64,000 nt of DNA from Pseudobacteriovorax antillogorgiicola (lineage in GTDB: Bacteria; Bdellovibrionota_B; Oligoflexia; Oligoflexales; Oligoflexaceae), in NCBI RefSeq assembly GCF_900177345.1, contig NZ_FWZT01000011.1, positions 62,001-126,000 on the forward strand. Direction: 5' to 3'. A program made the translations under genes and the position numbers. Positions 55,180 through 63,491 of the stretch are shown here, one piece after another. How positions within the stretch are numbered: the stretch's first letter is position 1; each line of letters begins with the position of its first letter. The notes below the pieces were generated by a model, which saw only the letters and a program-made list of their open reading frames with translations, made no database searches and had not been told where the DNA came from.

Positions 55180-56100
55180 ATGCTTCATTCGATAGCTCAG
55201 GAACATAACTTTATCTTCGAACAATTGGAAACCTGCTTTCGCAGAAGCAAGCCTATTTGGATGGAAGGTAAGAGAGATAGCCACGCTTATCATGATTTGC
55301 TGGAATCCATTCGCCAACTCGATATACCATCGTGCATGTGGATGTTGGAAAGCGACCAGGGGTCACAAGATTATACGATTACTTTGTACGAGTTATCTAA
55401 GAATGTCGCTGAGCAAGATCTTGGTCTCGCTATGGAGGGCCTGGGAGGTCTTGTTCAAGAATATGCTTTAGAGCTTTCCAGTGGAAGTCTAGACTCTTTG
55501 TTTCTGACATCTGTCGGTGTACTTAGCAGTGGGTCTACGCCCCCCAAAAGCCAGCTAGGTTTAGCCTTTAGCAGAAATGCGGGAAGTCTCCAGATCCATA
55601 AATTACAGCATGGTTCTCAAGCCGATCTTGACCTGTTAGGGCTTGAGTACACAAACCTGCTATTGTCAGAATCTTGCGGCACTAAGGCAATTAAAGAAGA
55701 CAAGGTAGCAACTCTTGCGCGCTATGGACGTGCACTTTTGCTCGGTATGCTGACGGGAACTCTCAAGCGAATGCTGAAGGAAGCGATGGCCTATAGTAGA
55801 GTACGAAAATCCTCTGGTAAGGCTATCTTTCATCATCAAGCTATAAGTTTGAGGTTGGGCAGCATCGCTATGGACTATGAATCTTTGGATCTTTTGGCCA
55901 AGCAAAGCTTTCTAGTTCGTGACCAGCCATTACAATTAAAGTCATTTTTAGCAGCATTGAGCCACTATGCTCATGGTGTTTGCAAGGAATCGGTGCAAGT
56001 TGCAGGTGGTCATGGCTACGTCGATGGCTTGCCTCTCAAACGTCTCTATGAGGAATCTAAGGGTTTTGTGAGTTTCTTAATACTAGTATTAGAGGGCTAA
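55180..56100 (+). CDS. short acyl-CoA-dehydrogenase-like protein, probable partner subunit
   Basis: 306 residues, about 80 shorter than the usual family. The helical C-terminal domain is recognisable (ARYGRALLLGMLTGTLKRMLKEAMAYSRVRKSSGKAIFHHQAISLRLG, and VQVAGGHGYVDGLPLKRLYEES), but the catalytic EGT.QIQR element and most of the N-terminal FAD-binding parts are missing. It may pair with the full-length enzyme encoded just upstream, as alpha2beta2 ACAD pairs do in some steroid-degrading bacteria. AGAGGA lies upstream of the ATG. Confidence 0.7.
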   Translation: MLHSIAQEHNFIFEQLETCFRRSKPIWMEGKRDSHAYHDLLESIRQLDIPSCMWMLESDQGSQDYTITLYELSKNVAEQDLGLAMEGLGGLVQEYALELSSGSLDSLFLTSVGVLSSGSTPPKSQLGLAFSRNAGSLQIHKLQHGSQADLDLLGLEYTNLLLSESCGTKAIKEDKVATLARYGRALLLGMLTGTLKRMLKEAMAYSRVRKSSGKAIFHHQAISLRLGSIAMDYESLDLLAKQSFLVRDQPLQLKSFLAALSHYAHGVCKESVQVAGGHGYVDGLPLKRLYEESKGFVSFLILVLEG

Positions 56101-56104
56101 TAGG

Positions 56105-57676
56105 ATGAGCGCAGCGTTTCTTATTCATCATCTTTACGAAGAACACTTGAAAAAATGCGGAGAAGAGACTGCAATTGTTGATCAAGATATAGGTTATAGT
56201 TATCTTGACTTGCATAGAAGAGTTGACAAACTAGAGTGCACGCTACGATCTCTGGCGTTTAAACGAGGCGATCGTATTGCTATCTTTCTGCCAAAAAGCA
56301 TAGACTTTATTGTTTGTGTCCTAGCTATAAGCCGCTCAGGCCTAGTGTTTATTCCCATAAATCCAAGTCTTAAGTCAGATCAAGTGCGGCATATTTTAGA
56401 AGATAGCGAAAGCTCTGCGATCATAACATCGAAGCTTAAACTTGATCTTCTTGGTGGTCAATTTCGCGATGATTCCCATTCATGGCAAAGATTGATTATT
56501 AAAGACAACGAATTGTTTCATGATGGCAAGCTAGTGAGTCCCGCATCATACTCGGACGATACGTTACAACCCACTGAGACGGACCTAGCAGCACTTTTTT
56601 ATACATCGGGATCGACGGGTCAACCGAAAGGCGTCATGCTTTCTCATCGAAACATTGTTGCCGGGGCAATGAGTGTTGCTTCATATCTGAAGAATTGCAA
56701 AAGTGATCGTATTCTAGCTGCACTACCATTCTCTTTTGATGCTGGTTTTTCTCAGATTACTACCTCGTTGTTTGCCGGGTCCAGACTTATTCTGTTCGAT
56801 TTCCTTTCAGGGCAGCAGTTGATATCGGCCCTTGTCAAGTACCAAATTACAGGATTAACTGCGGTACCTCCAATATTTATGGCGTTGAGCTCTGCTTCTA
56901 GGCCTACAGGCACAAGTCTGTCATTGCGTTATTTTGCCAATACTGGAGGGAAGTTACCTGTTCCGATACTAAAAAATATTCGCGCAATGTTTCCGGAAGC
57001 TCTACCTTTTCTAATGTATGGTTTGACAGAAGCCTTTCGCTCAACGTTCTTAGAGCCACATGAGGTTGAATACCGTCCCGAATCAATTGGTAAAGCGATT
57101 CCCAACGTTGAGATTCTCGTTATCAATGACCGCATGAAGGTTTGTAAGGCAGGCGAGGTCGGTGAACTCGTTCATCGGGGGCCATTGGTCAGTCAAGGCT
57201 ATTGGCGGTCCCCAGAAAAAACAGCTATGCGCTTCAAACCTCTATCGTTGATTGAGGGCTTGGAAGAAAGCAAAGAAATTGCCGTTTTCTCGGGAGACCA
57301 AGTATATCAAGACGACGAGGGCTATATGTTCTTTGTTGGTCGCATGGACGGCATGATTAAGACTTCTGGCTATCGCGTGTCTCCCGAAGAAATTGAAGAG
57401 ATCATTTACCGGTCAAATCTAGTTGAGGAGGTCGTAGCCTTCGGTGTGGATGACATTAAGCTAGGCCAGAAGATCGAAGTCGTTTGCTATGCAAACGGTC
57501 ATTCTCAAAAGGTTAACTATAGTACAGATTTATTGAACTACTGCCGTAAGAAAATGCCAGGATACATGGTTCCACAAAAGATACATGTTTCAACAAGAGC
57601 CTTACCGAGAAATGGCAACGGAAAACTCGATAGAGCTCGTCTAACATCTGAATGTTTGGAGACACTTCTCTCATGA
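56105..57676 (+). CDS. AMP-forming acyl/aminoacyl ligase
   Basis: 523 residues of the ANL superfamily. ATP-binding loop YTSGSTGQPKGVM (~165-178), aromatic A5 motif MYGLTEAF, A7-A8 motifs YRPESIGKAIPNVEIL and FSGDQVYQDDEGYMFFVGRMDGMIKTSGYRVSP, and the A10 Lys in NGNGKLDRARL are all present, so it should be active. It resembles the ligase family found beside exosortase A, which is usually paired with the decarboxylase encoded next. Its likely job is to load a carboxylate or amino acid onto the ACP. The gene overlaps the next ATG by 4 bp. Confidence 0.88.
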   Translation: MSAAFLIHHLYEEHLKKCGEETAIVDQDIGYSYLDLHRRVDKLECTLRSLAFKRGDRIAIFLPKSIDFIVCVLAISRSGLVFIPINPSLKSDQVRHILEDSESSAIITSKLKLDLLGGQFRDDSHSWQRLIIKDNELFHDGKLVSPASYSDDTLQPTETDLAALFYTSGSTGQPKGVMLSHRNIVAGAMSVASYLKNCKSDRILAALPFSFDAGFSQITTSLFAGSRLILFDFLSGQQLISALVKYQITGLTAVPPIFMALSSASRPTGTSLSLRYFANTGGKLPVPILKNIRAMFPEALPFLMYGLTEAFRSTFLEPHEVEYRPESIGKAIPNVEILVINDRMKVCKAGEVGELVHRGPLVSQGYWRSPEKTAMRFKPLSLIEGLEESKEIAVFSGDQVYQDDEGYMFFVGRMDGMIKTSGYRVSPEEIEEIIYRSNLVEEVVAFGVDDIKLGQKIEVVCYANGHSQKVNYSTDLLNYCRKKMPGYMVPQKIHVSTRALPRNGNGKLDRARLTSECLETLLS

Positions 57677-58890
57677 AGAAATTTTATGAAACCGCCTTGG
57701 ACTTGTTTCAAGATGATCCGAGTATGACCTACAAAAATCTTCCACTAATGCGAAATTTAGAAAGATTTCAAGGTCCAAGCTACGTCTATTATAGAGATAT
57801 GATCGACAATCGTTTGTCCACTTTTAAAGATGGCTTGAACGACATTATTAAGATTCATTATGCCATCAAGGCAAACCCAAACCCTCATATAGTAGAGCAC
57901 CTAGCGAGGCATGCAGATGGTTTTGATCTGGCTTCTGGTTTTGAGTTAGACCTTGCTCTAAATACAGGCGTACATCCTAGCCGTATATCAATAGCGGGGC
58001 CTGCAAAATCACTATCGGAACTTCGCTCAGCGGCCTCAGTCGGTGCGACAGTAAACATCGAGAGCCAGAGGGAGCTGGACATTATCGGTCAGCTGAGTGA
58101 AGAGATGGGATTTTCATGCCCCGTAGCTCTAAGAATCAATGTTCCTTTTGAAACTAAGGGTTTTGGATTAAAAATGGGGGGATCACCAAGGCAGTTTGGA
58201 ATCGATTGGGATCAAGTACCAGCTATGATCGATCGCTTGACTTCCTATCAACTTGACTTTCAGGGACTTCATCTGTTTTCTGGATCACAGAATTTGGATA
58301 CTGAGCAGATCTCGATAGTTCAGGAAAAATCCTATGACCTAGCTCGAAAGCTTGCTGATGACTTCCAATTGACTATGAAAAAGATCAATCTCGGCGGAGG
58401 GCTTGGCATTCCCTATTACCCCAATGATCGAGCGCTCGATTCAACGGAAATAAAGCTAGGACTTAATCGAATTGCCGAACAAGCTGCACGAGATTTCGAC
58501 AACGTGACCCTAGCTCTAGAATTGGGTCGCTACCTGGTAGGTGAAGCTGGAATCTATGTTTGTGAAGTTATCGATATTAAACGCTCAGGAGGCGTGAACT
58601 ATGCAATTACAAATGGAGGTCTACACCATCACCTTTTAGCAACAGGAAACTTTGGGCAAGTCATACGCCGAAGTTTCCCTATTAAAGTGCTCGGGAAGAC
58701 AGGGGTAGAAGATTCCTATAGGATTACCGGTTGCCTTTGTACACCTCTCGATATCTTCGCATCAGATATCAAGCTTCCCAGACTTGAAGTAGGTGACAAG
58801 ATATTAGTATTTCAATCTGGAGCCTACGGAAAGAGTTCGAGTCCATCTGGATTCCTAAGTCATCCCGATGCTAAAGAAACCCTCATCTAG
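57673..58890 (+). CDS. PLP-dependent decarboxylase, LysA/ornithine-decarboxylase fold III
   Basis: 405 residues from the ATG at 57673, with GGAGA upstream; an ATG at 57652 is possible but less likely. PLP-binding Lys66 lies in IHYAIKANPNPHIV, FDLASGFELDLAL and INLGGGLGIPY follow, and YRITGCLCTPLDIF supplies the Cys/Asp used across the dimer. The fold-III family decarboxylates diaminopimelate, ornithine, lysine or carboxynorspermidine. Databases name a close subgroup as exosortase A-associated and usually paired with an AMP ligase, as here. No exosortase is seen. Its stop overlaps the MATE gene's longer frame. Confidence 0.88.
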   Translation: MKKFYETALDLFQDDPSMTYKNLPLMRNLERFQGPSYVYYRDMIDNRLSTFKDGLNDIIKIHYAIKANPNPHIVEHLARHADGFDLASGFELDLALNTGVHPSRISIAGPAKSLSELRSAASVGATVNIESQRELDIIGQLSEEMGFSCPVALRINVPFETKGFGLKMGGSPRQFGIDWDQVPAMIDRLTSYQLDFQGLHLFSGSQNLDTEQISIVQEKSYDLARKLADDFQLTMKKINLGGGLGIPYYPNDRALDSTEIKLGLNRIAEQAARDFDNVTLALELGRYLVGEAGIYVCEVIDIKRSGGVNYAITNGGLHHHLLATGNFGQVIRRSFPIKVLGKTGVEDSYRITGCLCTPLDIFASDIKLPRLEVGDKILVFQSGAYGKSSSPSGFLSHPDAKETLI

Positions 58891-58900
58891 GACCAAAACT

Positions 58901-60244
58901 ATGAGTCTACCTGGAAGATCATATTTGCATTCTCTTGGTATGCAGTCGCTATGGTTAACCTTTGCACAGCTTGCTCCGTTCTCGCTAGGCTTTATCATGC
59001 ATCGAATCCTCGGCACCTTGGACACGTATGGTGCATTCGGACTCCTTGATAAGCTGAGTTTTGCTACAATACTTGGCGGTACTGGAATGATGCAAGCACT
59101 CTACTTCTTCTGTGGTAAAAATTTAGGACAAGGCAATGAGGATGGCTACAAGCATTCCTTGGCTAACGGATTGTTTCTAGCATTTTTTTTGGCAGTAAGT
59201 CTATCTACTTTGATCTACTCTTCAGGGGTTCTCTTTCGCTTAATTGGAATTGACCCCCACTTAAGTCACCTCACAGATGAGTTGGCTCCCTTCATGGCCA
59301 TCATCATAGTACCGACAATGATTTTAGCTCCTATTAAAATTCACCTAGTCCTGAATCAAAAAGCCGGACACGTATCCTTCCTGTTCGCATTCGGAGCGAT
59401 GGTTGGAGCCATCCTCTGTTACTTCGTGATGGAGAGAGAAGACTTAAATCCATTACAGACGACACAAGGGATTCTCTTAGCGGGAGGAATTGCGAATAGT
59501 TTGATACTACTCGCATCTATTCCTTTCTGTTTAGGTACTAGGGTTAAATTCCCAGGACCCTTTTTGCTTTCGTCTAGCTTCTCCTGGCAATCACAAAAAG
59601 AGATAATCAGTATGGGTTGGCCCATAAGTGGCGTCATTCTCTTAGAAAATTTTGCAATTCTTCTGTCTCTCTTTATGATTGGTACGTTTTGGCCCCAGTA
59701 TACCGCTATCCATACTATTGCTCTATTATGGGTTAGTATTGGTTTGCTTGTATCACTAGGAGTCTCTCAGGCCATTGTGCAGAGAATAAGTATCCTTTGG
59801 TCTCAGGGGGAACTCTTAGAAGGAAGGCGATTTTGCCTAGTTGCAATTATGATCACTTTGGGATTTTCAACAGCCCTCATGTACGCATTTAGCTACTATC
59901 CATACGAGACTCTATCTTTATTCCATCAAAGGGAGTTCTCAGGTATCGAAGTAAAAAAGATGGTTCCCTTCTTTATGATGCAGGCTGGGATTCTGTGTAC
60001 TCTGCAGAGCCTTATTATTGTTTTAGCTGCCATCTTAAGAGGAATCGGTCAAACACGAGCTCCCCTAGTCCAAGCGCTACTTGGCTACGGCATATTCGGC
60101 GGTCTGAGCCAGTACCTCTTTGCCTTCAGTCTAGCAATGGGAGCAACTGGCCTTTGGTTTGGCATGAATCTGGGTTTCGCAATTACAGTCCTAATTTTGT
60201 TTAGAAAAGTGGTTGAGGAAATCAACCTATTTCGAATTCATTAA
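58901..60244 (+). CDS. MATE-family exporter
   Basis: 447 residues from the ATG at 58901 (a TTG/ATG frame opens at 58868 inside the previous gene). Twelve hydrophobic helices arranged as two halves match the MATE/NorM plan: LWLTFAQLAPFSLGFIMHRILG in helix 1, GGTGMMQALYFFCGKNLGQG in helix 2, and GMGWPISGVILLENFAILLS-like signature in helix 7. MATE proteins export drugs or natural products with Na+ or H+. Probably exports the cluster product. Confidence 0.85.
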   Translation: MSLPGRSYLHSLGMQSLWLTFAQLAPFSLGFIMHRILGTLDTYGAFGLLDKLSFATILGGTGMMQALYFFCGKNLGQGNEDGYKHSLANGLFLAFFLAVSLSTLIYSSGVLFRLIGIDPHLSHLTDELAPFMAIIIVPTMILAPIKIHLVLNQKAGHVSFLFAFGAMVGAILCYFVMEREDLNPLQTTQGILLAGGIANSLILLASIPFCLGTRVKFPGPFLLSSSFSWQSQKEIISMGWPISGVILLENFAILLSLFMIGTFWPQYTAIHTIALLWVSIGLLVSLGVSQAIVQRISILWSQGELLEGRRFCLVAIMITLGFSTALMYAFSYYPYETLSLFHQREFSGIEVKKMVPFFMMQAGILCTLQSLIIVLAAILRGIGQTRAPLVQALLGYGIFGGLSQYLFAFSLAMGATGLWFGMNLGFAITVLILFRKVVEEINLFRIH

Positions 60245-60264
60245 CATATGCAAGGAGCACTAAT

Positions 60265-60834
60265 ATGAGACATGTTATTTCTACCACTGCTGCTATCGTT
60301 TTTGTTACCCTGATGATCGGGAGTCATGCTCGGTCAGCCACCTGCCCTAAAGCAGCAGAATTGGAAAGTAAGTTTACCATAGTGACTAAAGAGGTGTTTC
60401 AGCAGAAAGACTCCTTTCAACGCCTCAGTATTTTGGATAAAAAGATCGCATCGATACGAGCTTCCTATAAGAATTCCAAGTGTGTGATGTATCAAAGTTA
60501 CTTAGCTGTGTTGCTAGGGATGCGTAATATGTTTGTTAGCGAGGAGAAGGAGCAAGCTAAGAACTTCAAGGAATACAAGGCTTTATTTAGCCGTAGCATT
60601 AGTAAAACCAAGCGAGCTAATGACGCTGTAAACTACCTCATTAGCCTTAAAAACCAAGTCAGGACCTACTCGTACTTACCCGAAGGAATGACGAAAGAGA
60701 GAGGTGAAGCAATAAAAAACTTAGCGACTGCCGAATCTCTGCTAGACACTTTAAAAGCGGAAAAAGAAAACACTCAACTTCTAATCCAGATTAGGGAGTC
60801 ACTTGCATTATCGAAACAAAGACTGGGTAGGTAA
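60265..60834 (+). CDS. periplasmic helical protein, unknown function
   Basis: 189 residues with a signal peptide (to about 25, cleavage near ARSA-T). The rest is helical and rich in Lys/Glu, with a possible coiled coil. AAGGAG lies at good spacing. It is located between the MATE exporter and the ABC transporter, so it may be a periplasmic part of the latter (inference). The family is not recognised. Confidence 0.65.
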   Translation: MRHVISTTAAIVFVTLMIGSHARSATCPKAAELESKFTIVTKEVFQQKDSFQRLSILDKKIASIRASYKNSKCVMYQSYLAVLLGMRNMFVSEEKEQAKNFKEYKALFSRSISKTKRANDAVNYLISLKNQVRTYSYLPEGMTKERGEAIKNLATAESLLDTLKAEKENTQLLIQIRESLALSKQRLGR

Positions 60835-60837
60835 ATT

Positions 60838-61512
60838 ATGGAACTAGTAGTTGAAGGTATTAATAAGTACTACTCTTTAGGGGAACAAAGCTACCAAGCG
60901 CTTAGAGGAGTATCTGCTCGGTTTCAAGATGATGGCCTAGTCGCGCTAGTAGGACCAAGCGGATCTGGAAAATCGACTCTACTCCACTGTCTTGGCCTCA
61001 TTGATCCTGTTGAATCAGGACAAATCTATTTTGAAGGACAACGTATCGACAGTCTAGGAGACGATAAGAAAAGTAGTTTTCGGCTTTCGCGATTCGGATT
61101 TATTTTTCAGTCCTATCACTTAATTCCCACTCTCAGTGTGGTAGAGAATGTTGCCTTACCAGCTATATACCTTAGTCGTGATGTGAGGCGGAGTCAGTCG
61201 TATGCTAAGCACCTCTTAGAACGAGTCGGACTTGGTGAATTTAATAAGAGACGAGTTAGCCAGTTGAGCGGTGGTCAGAGGCAGAGGGTTGCTATAGCAC
61301 GGTCTTTGGTCAATCGACCGCGTATCATCTTTGCAGATGAGCCCACCGCAAATTTGGATTCGAGTACCTCAGGTGATGTCTTGGACCTATTTCAAGAGAT
61401 TGTGGCGGAAGAGCAGATTATGGCAATTGTTTCTACTCATGACCCCGAAGTGGCCCAGCGGGCGAATCGCATTATCAAGATGAAAGATGGCCAGTTGGAG
61501 GTGACTCAATGA
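60838..61512 (+). CDS. ABC transporter ATP-binding protein, LolD/MacB type
   Basis: 224 residues with a complete motif set: Walker A GPSGSGKSTLLHCLG, Q-loop FIFQSYHLIPTLSVVEN, signature LSGGQRQRVAIARSL, Walker B RIIFADEPTANLD, and H-loop VSTHD. It pairs with the permease encoded downstream (4-bp overlap). LolD/MacB-type ATPases drive periplasmic or outer-membrane export of lipids, lipoproteins or small molecules. Confidence 0.93.
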   Translation: MELVVEGINKYYSLGEQSYQALRGVSARFQDDGLVALVGPSGSGKSTLLHCLGLIDPVESGQIYFEGQRIDSLGDDKKSSFRLSRFGFIFQSYHLIPTLSVVENVALPAIYLSRDVRRSQSYAKHLLERVGLGEFNKRRVSQLSGGQRQRVAIARSLVNRPRIIFADEPTANLDSSTSGDVLDLFQEIVAEEQIMAIVSTHDPEVAQRANRIIKMKDGQLEVTQ

Positions 61513-63491
61513 TCTACAAATTTTTATTAAAGATGGCCTGTCTTAATTTGATGCGTTCACCTAAACGTAGCGTAATAACTGTTATGTCCATCTGTGTTGG
61601 CGTCTTGGGATCATTAGTTTTCTATGGCTATATGCAATATACATACTGGGGGCTTAGTGAGAACTTTGCTAGATCTGGAAACGGGCACGTGCAGATTGCA
61701 AGATCCAGCTGGTTTGGCTCTAGCACGCCTGAAAAAGAACGTAGTGAGATACGTGATTTGTCAGAAATTGAAACACATATTCTTGAAGATCCAGCTCTCG
61801 CGAAACTCATAGAAGGATCCTCCCTAAAGCGCACATTCAGCGGTGTGATCGGTACCGGAGAAGGCAGCACTGTTTTCGTTGCCGATGCTGTTGATCCAGA
61901 GGGACAAATTTCCTTAAGCAGTTGGTCGCCAGTAAACTTGGGAGAGAATATCATCGAGGAGGAGCCTTATGGAGTAGTCATAGGTAGGCGCATGGCGGAA
62001 CGTCTAGAATTGGCTATCGGAGATTCGGCTTCTCTATTGGTATCTACCGATGACGGTCGAATGAATGCGATCGACGTGTCGATTCTGGGTTTGCTAGAGT
62101 CTCGTTCCAGAGATATTGAGGCCGTTCGTTTGATTATACCGTTCTCGACAGCTATAGCTTCACTACAATCAAAGCAGGCCGATTATTTGGCTCTATCACT
62201 TTACGATACTGAAACCACAGATCTGGCTATAATTAAACTTCAGAGGATTATGGAACAGTACCCTGGCTTTCAGGCTAAACCATGGCACGAAGTGGCAGAT
62301 TTCTATTTGGGTGTTAAAAACCTTAATGATCGGCTGTTTTTGATTTTCCTAGTTATTCTGTCTCTTGTCTCTCTGTTGGCCATGTCTAACACGATTCATA
62401 TGTCAATTATGGAGCGAAATGATGAAATCGGAATCCTCCGTTCAATTGGCATTTTTAGGCGATTTATCAGTTTTCTGTTTATACACGAGACAGTAATTCT
62501 CGCTCTCGTGGGGTGCACTGTGGGGGCTGGTCTCGCTCTAACAATTGCTGGGGGAATCGACCTTATTGGTGGTATTCCAATGCCACCACCACCAGGTGCA
62601 AATAAAGGTTACAATTTAAAATTATTTATTGATTGGAAGGGAGTTGCAATCGTGATGTCTATAACCTTATTTAGTGCTGCATTGGCTAGTGTATTTCCAG
62701 TTCGAACTGCGAGTCGTCGCAAAATCATCGATCTACTTCTGAAAACAGCTGTTATTTTGTGCGCAATCGTCCCTGCAATCGGGATTTCTTCTGAATCTCA
62801 GGATCTCGACGGAAAAGAACTATTGCAGAAGATCAATAGCCAATTCCCATACCCTAAAGATATACCATTTCTTGCTGAAGTTGAATTTCAGCATCTCATC
62901 GATGGGAAGGAAAAATCCAAAGTCGTCTATCGCTCGGCGTCGCAAGGCTATAATAAAATAGCTGTGGCAGTTTCCGGGGCGAAGAGACAAAGGATGGCTG
63001 TATTACGCACTACGAAGGGGGTTTGGATTCAGAAGGAGGGAAGTCGCCTACAGCTTCGAATTTCTCCAACACAACGCATTGTAGGAGAAGCCTCCATAGG
63101 TGATATCTTAGATGTGCGTTTTAATGGTGTTGATTACCAAGTAAAGAGTCTATCTCGAAAGAATGGAGTCTCTTTTCTGGAGCTAAAGGGTGTTGGTAGA
63201 GAGGCTAGCTACGGTTCAATAGTACTGGAGTTTGACGAGCAAAGCTCTCAGCTAAAAGAGATCCAGTACTTTGCTCTTTCAGGAAAAATGATCAAAAAAG
63301 GCCTACCTATTTACCTAGACAAGGATCGAATTTTGGATGGAATCACCGTGGTAGATGCCATCAACCCAAAGAGGCAGACTAAGGTAAGTTTTTTAGGTGT
63401 TAGACCCGTCAAGGAATGGCCATTGAGCTTCTATGCGAAGGCCAAGTTATCCCGATCCACCAAGAAGATTATCAAGGAGCAAGTTAGATGA
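61509..63491 (+). CDS. FtsX-type ABC permease fused to a LolA-like domain
   Basis: 660 residues in a single open frame. Residues 1-405 are a standard FtsX/LolCE permease: N-terminal helix (~21-40), a MacB-like periplasmic domain, and three further helices, with MSIMERNDEIGILRSIGIFRRFISF as the hallmark loop. A fifth hydrophobic stretch (~407-426, LLKTAVILCAIVPAIGIS) looks like a former signal peptide. Residues ~430-660 match LolA-like outer-membrane-lipoprotein-sorting domains (FLAEVEFQHLIDGKEKSKVVYRSA, WIQKEGSRLQLRISPTQRIVGEASIGDIL, IQYFALSGKMIKKGL). The fold carries hydrophobic cargo across the periplasm, so one chain would unite extraction and delivery. Confidence 0.85.
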   Translation: MIYKFLLKMACLNLMRSPKRSVITVMSICVGVLGSLVFYGYMQYTYWGLSENFARSGNGHVQIARSSWFGSSTPEKERSEIRDLSEIETHILEDPALAKLIEGSSLKRTFSGVIGTGEGSTVFVADAVDPEGQISLSSWSPVNLGENIIEEEPYGVVIGRRMAERLELAIGDSASLLVSTDDGRMNAIDVSILGLLESRSRDIEAVRLIIPFSTAIASLQSKQADYLALSLYDTETTDLAIIKLQRIMEQYPGFQAKPWHEVADFYLGVKNLNDRLFLIFLVILSLVSLLAMSNTIHMSIMERNDEIGILRSIGIFRRFISFLFIHETVILALVGCTVGAGLALTIAGGIDLIGGIPMPPPPGANKGYNLKLFIDWKGVAIVMSITLFSAALASVFPVRTASRRKIIDLLLKTAVILCAIVPAIGISSESQDLDGKELLQKINSQFPYPKDIPFLAEVEFQHLIDGKEKSKVVYRSASQGYNKIAVAVSGAKRQRMAVLRTTKGVWIQKEGSRLQLRISPTQRIVGEASIGDILDVRFNGVDYQVKSLSRKNGVSFLELKGVGREASYGSIVLEFDEQSSQLKEIQYFALSGKMIKKGLPIYLDKDRILDGITVVDAINPKRQTKVSFLGVRPVKEWPLSFYAKAKLSRSTKKIIKEQVR

